From the IMG/VR virus record IMGVR_UViG_3300032286_000719, positions 1-64,000 of that record: a stretch of DNA of 64,000 nucleotides, one strand, 5' to 3'. Shown here one piece after another: positions 33,137 through 45,100 of the stretch. Origin of the DNA: a virus. The notes below the pieces were generated by a model. The model was not told the DNA's origin. It was given only the letters and a program-made list of their open reading frames with translations, and did no database searches. A program made the position numbers and the translations under genes. Each line of letters starts with the position of its first letter. Position 1 is the stretch's first letter.

Positions 33137-36100
33137 ATGCCAGATCCTACTAATATTAATTTTGCAGGAAGACCTTACGTAAGAGGACCTCTTGATCCAA
33201 ATCTTCCATCATCTCCAAATACAGGATTTCCAGGACAACGTTCAGGAAAAGCTTTGACTCCAGATGACATGATCAATATGCAGAATAGTCAGCTAGATCT
33301 TAATGAGATTAGACCAGGTAAAACTTATTTAGCTGATGTTGCAGGAGACTTAACAGGTAGATATGATACAGTTGTCTATGGAGCTAATAATGAAGATGCT
33401 TGGGGAGCACAACAATCTACAATATCAAGAGGTGTAAATGGTATATTAAAAGGTACCAGCCTTGCTGCTACAACTGTAGTTGGTGGGTTTGCTGCACTTG
33501 GTGGAGCTGTTGCATCTTTGTTTACAGGAAGAATGTCTGACATTTGGGATAATCCTGTAATGCAAAATATTGATAAATGGAATGAGAAGCTAGATCAAGA
33601 ATACCTACCTAACTATTATACAGATCAAGAAAAGAATGCTGAGTGGTATTCTCCTGATAACTGGTTTACAGCAAACTTCTTATTTGATAAAGTGATTAAG
33701 AACTCAGGCTTTGCTGTGGGTGCTGTTATATCTGGTAACCTAGCTTCTGGTGCATTAGGTGCAGCAGGTAGTGGTATTGGTAGAGGAGCTGCTGCATTAG
33801 AAGCTAACCAAGCATTTAAAGCGTTCTCTCCATTATTAAAAGGTACAGCTAGAGCTTTCTCTGCAGGTAAGAATGCTGAGGCTGCTGCTATATTGGAAGG
33901 TCGAATTTCTTCTATTGCAGATATTACAGAAAGAACTTCTAAGCTAGCTCAAATTGCACAACAGACAAATCAGTTTGGAAAAATTAATGATGTTGGTAGA
34001 AGAATTGGTATCGCTGTATATTCTCAAGGTGGAGAATCTGCATTCGAAGGATTGCAAACATCTAATGAGTTTAGAAAACAATTAATAGAAAAACAAACAA
34101 TAGATAACTTTGGTGTAGCACCAAACGAAGAACAGTTAAGAAAAATTGATCAACAAGTAGAAAAGTTAGGTAAAGCATCTTTTCTTGCCAACATGGCATT
34201 ATTAGCTGCTACAGAATATGTACAGCTTCCTAAGTTATTAGGAAGTACATATGCTGCTGAAAGACAGGCTGCAAATAACTTAGCTGGAATGACTGGTGAT
34301 GTTATATTGAAAGATGGTAAGTATATTGCTAAAGAGGCTGCTAAAACTAAGTTTGGTAAACTATATAATACAGTTAAAGGTGTAGGTAAATATGTATTTG
34401 ATCCTAAAGAGATGCGTCAAGAGATTGGTCAGTATGCTATACAGATAGGATCACAAAACTATTACAGTAAAGCATTTCAAGGAAAAGATGCTAACGTATT
34501 AGTTGATGGTGTGCTATATGGTATGTTTGGTACAGATGAATCTGGTAAAGACGTTGGTGCATTAGTATCTAAAGAAGGACTTGAAGGTGGACTTATTGGA
34601 GGTCTTACTGGTGGTGTTATGCAAGCTAAGGCTAATTATAAAATGGACAAAGCTGTTAAGACAAACACTGCAGCCTTTTTAGAAGAACTTAACACTACAC
34701 CTACATTTAAAGAAGCAGTTCAATATAAAATGGATGCTGTAAATAGAGGAGTAAAACTTCAAGAACAACAACAAGATGCTATTGAACAAGGTGAGAAGTT
34801 AGAAGCAAAAGATCTTAACGCTGACATGATGCATAACTATTTATCACCACGTATCAAGTATGGTAGAATAGATATGGTGATGGATGATATTTCTGAAATG
34901 AGAAAAGAATCCATGTCTGAGGAAGGAATGGCATCTCTTAAACAATTAGGACTTGCTAATGCAAATGATACATCTATAACATTCAATGCTAGACTTTCTA
35001 AGTTTGAACAAACAGCTAAAAATACAGAACAAATATTTAACTCTACAAACCTTAGATACTCTGGAGAGATATTAAGAGAATATACTCTTGAGACAAAAGA
35101 TGGTATTAGAAATCTTACTATAGAAGAATATAATAAACTTGATAAAGAAGATAAGGCAAAAGCAAAAGCTAATGGTAAACCTATATTAAACGAAAAAGGA
35201 GAAAAACAAAGAAAATACTCTGATCAAGTAATTGATCAAATGATTTATACTGCTAGTAAAGTGGCAGACTATGATGTTCGTATTCCTGAAGTGTCTATGC
35301 TTCCTGTTTCACAAGGTGTCCTCGTACAAGATATAATCAATGAAGAATTAACTAATCCAGAATCTACAGCACTTGCTGATAAGCTTGCTGAACTTGATGC
35401 TAACCCAGAAGTCGACACTCCAGAAGTTAAACAAGACTTGATAGACTCTGTTGAATTAGCAATGAGAAGAAAAGAATATCTTAAAGAATACAATGATCTT
35501 ATTACTAATCCATCTAAATACAATCAACAAAGAGAAGAGTTTAAAGATCCTGAAGAAATTGCAAAGGCTAAAGAAACAATCTCTATCAAGACTAAAAGAG
35601 GACCTAGAGATATTGAGATAGGTACAGAATACTTCTTAGGAAAAGTTACTGATAAAAGTAAAGGAGGTAAAGATGTATATCGTGCTCCTAGATTAATTGT
35701 CTTAGGTAGAAATGAAGATGGTACAATCAAGGTGCAAGACTCAGATGGTGTAATTCATGATGTAAAAGAATCTACACTAGAGAGATATAATCTTGGAAAA
35801 GTAGAATCAACATTAAAGAATAAGAAAGCCAAGTTCTATATGGAACATTGGAACACTGTCTATGAGTTTAACTTTGGTGCAAAAACAGGAGGTAAACAAA
35901 AAGGTAGAATTGAGTATGATCCTGAGGAGAATAAAATGCTTTTTGTTTATAATAATAAAAAAGGAGAGCGTAAAGAGATTGAGGTTACAGGAGATCAATT
36001 TGTTCCTAATAAGAAAAAAGGATTTACAGAACCTATGATTAAGGCAATAGATGAGTTAACTGCTGTTCAAAAACAAGCTTTAGCTGCATTTACTTCTGAA

Positions 36101-39100
36101 ACAGATCCACGTCTAGATGCTAAACGAGAAGCTCGTCTTGCTATATTGACTGAGTTATTTGATGAACTAGCTGGTAGACAAGATAAGATTCAAAAGACTA
36201 TTGATCAAAAACAAAAAGAACTTACTAAAGCTAAAGAGGAGTACGAAGCATTAGCAAAAGAAATAGAAGAAGCTGGCCTTGATAAACGTAATAAGAAAGT
36301 TGACAAGTTTAAAGCCACTACATCAAGAGCTCTTGAGAATGCTATGAAGCTTTCTAGAATGCAAGAGCAAATTGAAAGAGAGATAGAAGACCTAACTACA
36401 GACTCAGAAGAGATTGAAGCTACACTTGCTTATATTACAGACATGGCTGATAATATAGATGAGTACTCAACCAACTTCAAAGATTTCATGAATGAGTTAC
36501 AAGAAGAAATCTTAGATCTTGAAATCTTACAAGAGACAACTAAAAAACAAATCACTATTCTATCTAAGTTAGGAAGAGAAACACAGAATGCATTAGATGC
36601 AACTATTGACTATCTATCTAAACTAATATCAAACTTTGAATCTAAGTATCCAAATGTTCCTAGACTTATGGGACAAGACTGGGTTGACTTCTTAAAAGAC
36701 AATCCTAACTTCCTTAAACTTAAACCTAACTATCGATCTGATTTACAGATGATTGATGACATTGTTGCTGAGATGGAAGATGGAGAAATCAACATCAATG
36801 AAACAAGACTGAAAGATGTTATTGAGCATTTAGATATTTTACAAGGATCTTTAGATGAAACTCAAAGAGAAATCGAAGCTAAAGAAGCTATTCTTAATAA
36901 GTTTAGAGATATTGCTGAGAAATATAAACAACAGAAAGCTGAAGAGAAGAGATTACAAAATGATCTTGCTCTTCGTAAGGAATACTTAGGAACTAACAGT
37001 GATGCTGTACAAAGTTTCTTTAGTAATGAATACTATGAAGCATCAGCTAAGAAAGATGATCTTGAGTTAGTTAGTTCAACAGTTGCTGTTACTAGAGGTA
37101 AAAAAGGTGAGCAGATTAGAGAACATCATGCTAGAGCAAATCGTTTTGGTTTCAACATGCACAAGTTTGCAAATAGAGATGATATTCGTGGTGTTGTAGT
37201 TACATCTAAAACAGAAGAAACACTTGGCATTGAAGGCCTTATGAATCATCTAACTGATGGTGGTAGAGCTGTAGATGATAAAGGTAAACCTATTGACCCT
37301 AACAAAATCATTGCTCTTGTAATGGTACAAGATAATGGGGATGGTACGATTACAATGGTTGATGAAAATGGAACTCCTTTTACAGCAGACCAATTAGCTG
37401 ATCCTATTAATAATGCTATCTATCAAGTATTTCCTAATTCTGAATTAGAAGCTAACTATAGAAATCCAGAAGGTGATATAGAGAGAGGATCTATGTTCAG
37501 AAAACAAACTGAAGATGGCTCATTAACTGATGCACAAAAATCTTTACAGTTACAATATGCTAAGTGGAGAGATGATCGTTTAAAAGAAATTAAACTTCCT
37601 GAAGCACAACCTGTATCTGAATCATTTGGTATTCCAGACTATGTTACACGCTTAGATGAAAAAGGAAAAGAAGTAAGAGATCTTGATGCTAGAGTGGCTG
37701 TAACAGAAACAGGTATGGTATCTGAATCAGATCTACTTGAGGATAATGTATTAATGGTTGCTACAAAGAATGACTCTGTTACTTATGGTAATGTTACATT
37801 CAACACTCCACAAGGTAGAGTGTTCTTGAAAGTTCCTGGTGGATTACTTAAGTTGAAAAACAGACAACTTAATGAGAAAGAAGTTAATGCAATATATGAT
37901 GTAATGCTTCAAGTAACTAAGAACACACAGAGAGATGGCACTACTAAAACAAAAGAAACACAATACTTATTTGACTGGTTAAAGACTATTGTCTATTGGG
38001 GTATTCCTAGAAACACTCAGACAGGGGAAAGAAAAGAAAATCCTGGATATAACAGTGTATGGTTTGAAGATGTTACAGAAGGTAATAAGTCTTTCACTAA
38101 ACTATTCATGTCAGGTATTGGTGCAGAACCATTTGATTTTACAACAACTGGATTACAGAATAAAGAAAATGAAATCAAAGCTGTCCTTAGAGGAATGTAC
38201 AATAATGTAAATGCCACTTTGGTTAACGAGAGATCATTTAGAGATGACTACACTGAAATACTTGGTATAGATGAGAATGGTGAGCCTATCAAAAAAGAAT
38301 GGGATAACTATCAAACATATCTATTATCACCAGAAGGAAGAACTGCTGATGAGATTCCTTTAGTGACACAAGTTAGACCACTGACTAATCCTGATATTCC
38401 TAACAAGAAAGGTATTTATTTTACAATGGATTCAATATCAGATGATTTTGAAATTCCAAAAGCTCCTCCTGTGGCTACAGCTGCTCCAGCTCCTAAAGCT
38501 CCTGCTAAACCTAATGTTAAAAAAGATGCATTAGAAAGAATCAAAAACACAGTTACCACTGAAGAGGATATTGAACCTTTCATGGATGGTATATTCAATA
38601 TCATTGACCAAGATAAATATATAGCTTGGCAAGAAACTTTAGATCAAGAAGAATTAGCTATTGATTTAGGAAATCTTCTTGAAGGTGTTGAGCAAGATGA
38701 AGCTAAGATCTATAACATAACTAGCAAGTATTTATTAAATAAGTACATTGATCAGTTATTAGCTGAAGCAAATAAAACTGCTGCTGCTGCACCTGCTGCA
38801 ACAACAGCTGCTACACAAAAAGAATATGATTTAGAAGGTGGAGAGAATAATTATGCTTTAGGTAAGTATGGTAATCTTTCTTTTAAAATGAATGGTCAGG
38901 AGTTTGTAGACACAAATGAAGAAAAAGGATTCACTATTACATTTGTAGGTTCTACTATGGATGCATTTATGAATGATAGAGGAATCACTGATCAAGAAGA
39001 AGCTAAAGCAATTGTGTATGGTGCTATACTAGCTAAACTAAGACCACAATTAGATGCACTAAAGACTAAGACCAAGGTGCCTGCTGCAAATGCTCCACAA

Positions 39101-42100
39101 ACTACATTCCAATTAAATGGACTAGCAGAGAACACTGTACAGATAGGTGGATATGGTAAAATAGTATTTACATTAGATGGTAAGAAGTTTAATGAAACTG
39201 GTGATGGATTCAATATTCAGTTTGGTTCTTATGATGGAGAGGTTACAAAAGGAGTGATGCAAGCTAAGGGTATTACACAACCAGAAGCTCAAGAATTAAT
39301 TGGTAATGATATATACGCTAAAGTGTATACACAATTGGAAGCAATGAAAGTTCCAGTTGAACCACCACTTGCTACACCATTTACACCAAATGTTCCTCCT
39401 GATGTAATTGGAGCAGATGAGTATGCTAACTTCATTGATAATGGAATAGTTACAGAAGATAGAATCAATTCTATTGCTGAGAAGATTAAGAACAATGAAC
39501 AATTATCTCCAAAAGAAATGGAGATATTTACTGATAAGACTTCTGAGATAAATGCAAAACTTGCTGATGAAGAAGTAGTAGTACCAACTCCTCCTACTCA
39601 ACCAAAAACTACTGGAGCACAAATGCTTGCTAGTAGACAAAGAAAACAAGCTCCTGATGATTCAGCAATGCGTGTTGTCTTAGCTGAACAAGCTAGAAAG
39701 TTCCAAGGTGAAGACTGGAGTAAATTAGAAGAAGGTATCAAGAAGATGCTTCCTAATGTTCCTATATACAGAGTGAAGAACATCATTCAAGCTACCAATG
39801 GTAGACAAGCTTGGGGTATGCTTCACAATGGTGCTATTTACATATATGAGAATGCTGAGGTTGGTACTGTGTATCACGAGGTGTTTGAAGCTGTATGGAA
39901 AATGTTTGCTGATCCAAGTGAGAAAGAAGCTATCCTTAAAGAGTTTGCAAGTAGACCAGGAACATTTGTTGATAGAGAAACAGGCAAAACTGTTGAATAT
40001 AAATATGCTACAGCTTTTCAAATCAAAGAAGAACTTGCTGAAGAGTTTAGAGATGCTGTACTTAATGATAAGTTAGGTATTCCAAATGAATCTAAAAGCT
40101 TAATTGGTAGATTGTTTTCTCAATTGATTGACTTCATCAAGTCTTTCTTTACAGGAAATAATGCTCAACGTAATACAAGAGAGTTATTCAACAAGATAGG
40201 TAATGGATATTATAATACATATAATCCATACATGTCTCAGTTAGCATATGCTAAGGTGGGGATAATCGATATAGAAAATGCTACAGCTGATATTACATCA
40301 GATCTTAGAGTGGAAGGAATACCTGGTGTCCAATTACATGAGGTGATAGAGGAGATGACGTTCATCACTCTTAAAGATATGATTGATAGAAAGGAAAGCT
40401 TATTTAATGTAGTTAAACCTAGACAAAAAGAATTATATCAGATGCTTCAAGTAAGAATGTCAGATGTAATTGGTCATCAAATAGATCTTGTTGAGGATAA
40501 CATGGCTGATGGTACAACTACTAAGAAAGATGGGGCTAAACAGAAAAATGATTTAGAAGCTTTATACATTAATGTATTTGATAAATGGGATGACATTATT
40601 GAATTACACAAACAAAAGCTTAAAACATTTGATATACAGTTTGATGAGAATGATGAACTTGTTTTAGGTGACGAGGATGCATCTGGAAAATCAGACTGGC
40701 AAGATGCTAGAAAGATTGATTCATTCAGAAAAGCAAATGGTGCTGTTAAGTTATTACTAGGAACTCTTCCTGTTTCATATGTAGACACAACTGATGGAGT
40801 TAGAAAATTAAGAAATAAGCGTTCTTCTATTGGTGGTGCTATTCTTCTACCTGCAGATGAGGTGTTTATTAAATTGAAAAACAAACTTCACAACTCCTTA
40901 AGTCCAAATGAGATGTTAGCCACACTTAAAGATATGGCTAAAACAGATCCTACTTATGAGAATCTATATGCAAGACTTACTAAAACAAGTCCTAGTGCAA
41001 CAATTGATTTCAAATCATTTGATCAAAGTACAATACAACTGTTCTCTGCATTCTGGAAAGCAATGAAGAGTCAGAATGCTGATGCTATTTCTGTATTCGT
41101 TCTTCCTGGTGGAGAAGTGATAGTTAGTGATTCAACATTAACTAGTGCTGCTAAACAAGCTAAGCGTGACATGACTACTGATATGATTGATAAAATCAAA
41201 TCTGATTCTAAATTATTTACATATGATAATAAGACAGGAAGATATTTTGCTACAGACGTGATCAAATCAATGCAATTGACTGGTTCAGATTTAAGTAGCT
41301 ATACTAAACTACTTGAGGAATTAGGAATTGAGTTTAACATCAAAGACATAAAGAAGTTAAAAGATGATAAGTTATTAAACTTTACAGATGCTGTAGAAGG
41401 TATTAAACAAACATTCATTGAATTAAATGATCAAGGTAAAGCTAAAACTGAAGCAGAGATTGCAGCAGATGAAGCTAATGGAGAAGTTGCCAGAGGTATC
41501 ACTGTATTAACTCCTAGAACATTAAATATAGAAGGACGTTTAATGCAACTAGGACTTACTAAAGCTTTCATTGAGAATAAATCATTTGAGAGTACGTATT
41601 TCAATATGAATGGAGAACGTACACAAACTTACATAGGAGTGAATGCATTAAGTAGTTTACATAATGTTCTTTCTAAATTAAATAACATTAAAGAATTAGA
41701 CACTCAACCTGAATATAGTCAATACAGATACTTACGTACAGATGTATTTGCTAAAGGAAGTGTATTGTTACAGAAGATGTTTAACTTAGATCCTAAAAAA
41801 GGAACAGGTAATCGTATCAAGGGTACAGAAGACTTAGGTAAATCTGTATACATTGATGGTATGGATAACCAACGTAAAGGTAAAAAGAAAGAAAGTTCTA
41901 AACTTACAGCTAAAGAAAGAATCGTACAAGAGCTAAATCTTAATGTAAATGGATACTACTTAAATCTTGTACCTGGAGATGCATCTATTGAGTGGGCTGT
42001 TAAGATGGGTGAATTCTTAAATGGCAAAAGCTTTATAGATGGTAAACATTATGAGATATTTAAAAACTATTTCATGTCTGAACTAGAACTTGCTAGAGAT

Positions 42101-45100
42101 GATCGTTTTGTTGTTGAAGGTAAGAAAGCAACAGACTTACGTTTCTTTAAAGCTATTCTTGGTGAAGAACTTAATAATGAAATTACTAGTGATAAATACA
42201 AAAACACTCCTGCTGAGGAGGTGTATGATGCATTTGAATCTAAAATAAAAAGAGCTGTAGATGCATTTATTGAACAAGATGCTAAAGACACAAGAGAACT
42301 TCTTGGAGACTATGGTATTGTATTTTATAGTGATGAAGGACTGACTATCGAAGATGTTGAGTTTGAGAATAGTAGTGACATAAAATTAACAGAAGAAAGT
42401 TTACAAGATAGACTTAAACTACTTTCAGTTAACTATATGATTGCAAACATTGAGATGCATAAGATTCTTTATTCAGATCCTTATCAATATAGTGATGAGT
42501 TGAAACGTATCAAAAACTTCAACTCTCCTAGACAAGCTCTTATGACTGGATCCCAAGATATAAATGATGCACTTGATGCTGTTTACAATAAAGGATATAA
42601 ACCTGGAGATGCTGGTTACACTGATATGAATAATGAATTCTTCAGAGCAATCACTATGGGTGATGTATTAAGTGCTAGTGATCTTAAGGATTATGACCCA
42701 TACAAAGAGACTGATGGTGGTGGATATATTCTTGATAAGGCTAATCGTATCTTTGGAATACGTTCTGGAGAATGGACTGAAGCTAATGAAGCTCAGTACA
42801 GACATGATATAGAGTATATGGAATTAGTTAAAGCTGGAGCAACTAAAAGAGAACTAGAAAGATTTGATAGAAAAAGCCCTAATGTAGCAAGTACATACAC
42901 TCCTAGAAAACCTATTGTATCTGGTAACAAACAGGATGGTAGAAACTATAATGATGTTGTGCTACACAAGTTTGCATTACTTCCTCTATCATTTAGATTG
43001 CTACATAAGATGAACCCTAACTCTAATGCTATCAAGTTGTATGACAAGATGATGAATGAGAATATAGACTATGCTGTATTCGAAACAGGAGTTAAAGTGG
43101 GTGCTGAAAAGATATCTCCTCTATATGATAAAGATGGTAACTTTGATGAGACACCATTCGAAGATCCTAATGCTCTAATAGATATTTATGAGAAACAAGC
43201 TGTTTCCAAAATACCATTTAGTATCATGGGTGTACAGGCAGAGATTCCTTCTAAAGAGGCTAACTACGTAACACAAGGATCTCAGATTACAAAACTTGTT
43301 ACAATGGACTTCATGGAAGCTGGTGTACCAATTGATTTTGAAACTAAAGATTCTAAAGGAAACGTTATTACAGATTTCAATGCTAGATTTATTAAATGGA
43401 TGGGAATGTCTGAGGCTGAGAAAAATGATAGTTCTGAGTTGTATAGAGACATCAAACATAACCAAGAACTATTACAAGCTAAAATAGAGAATGGATACAA
43501 AACTCTTCTTAAAAAACTTGGTATAAAAGAAACTATTGGTGCTAATGGTAAAAAGAGTTTCAGAATATCTGATGTCAATAAACTAGTTGATACATTAGAA
43601 GATGAGATATTGAAACGAGAAGTGAACTATAACATCACTGATGCGTTTAATGGATTTAAGAATGGAGATGTTGTGTTAGAAGCAACGCCTGCATATCAAC
43701 AGATCAGAAACATTCTATATTCTATTGCTGACAAAAATGTTACATCTCCTAAGATATCTGGAGGTATGAAAGTACAGATTCCTAATACATTATTAGAATC
43801 AAAAAGACCTGGGCAACAAGTAGTTAAAGGTAAGAATGTTTATAGCTCAGACCTACTTAGATTCTATAGTAGAAATGAGAATGGTAAGCCAATTAATGTT
43901 TGTCAAATAATGGTGGCTCCATGGTTTAAATCAACTATGTCTGAGGATGAGCTTATTGACTATTTCAACAATGATCCAGAAGGAAAGAAAGAGTTTCAAG
44001 CTATAATGGGTGTAGCATTTCGTATTCCAACACAGAAACAAAACTCTATTGATGTATTTGAGATAGCTAAGTTCTTACCTGAAGGATATAAAGACTCAGT
44101 AGTTATTCCATCAGAACTTGTTATGAAAGCTGGATCTGACTTTGATATTGATAAGTTGTCAATCTATTTGAAAAACATATATCCTGGTGAAGATGGAAAA
44201 CCTAAAGTGATTCCTTACTTAGGAATAGGTGAGAAAGCAATTGCTAAGTTTGGTAAGATGTATGATGATGGAGCATTCAATGAGTATTTAAGATCTAAAA
44301 AACTTTTACAAAAAGGAGAGTCTGTAGATAAGTTAATGGAAGCCATCTTCCCTGAGGACTACTCATTCCAAAGAGAAGATGTTATTGAAGATCTTTACAG
44401 ACAATCATTAGAGAATGAATATATAGACTCTCTACAAAAACTAGTATCAAACGATCTTAACTTTGATAACTTAATCAAACCTAACTCTGCAGACGATCTT
44501 AAAGGTTTATCTAAAGAGATAAATGATAAGCTTGGTAATCCTGAGATTGACTATGGTGATGTTAAGAACATGCTAAGTAGAACATTCATGACTAACTTAA
44601 GACATGCGTTTGTTACAGGTAAGTATGCAATTGGTATTGCTGCTGTAAACCAAACTAACAATGCACAAAATCAACGTACTCCTATATTTATTGATCCAGA
44701 AAAAATAGAAACAATAGTTAATGAGGAAGATAGAGAATGGTTAGGTGATGGTAAAATTAAATTCAAAGAATATAACTCAATCATGGTTAATGGTGAGAGA
44801 TATGCCACTCTATCTAAAATAAAAAGTGCTGATAATAAAACATATATCTCTGATACTATTGGACAGTTTATTGATGGATATGTGGATATTGCTAAGGGAC
44901 CATGGATTATGAGACTTGGTGCTACACCAAACGTAGCTTCTACATGGTTGTTCTTGGCTAAAGTGGGTGTACCTATTAAGACAGTTGGTTATTTTATGAA
45001 CCAACCAATTGTTCGTGAGTACTTAAAAACAATTCAGAACAATGGATACTCATGGTTGTTTATTGATAACTTTGTTGCAGATGCTAAGTATGAATACTTA

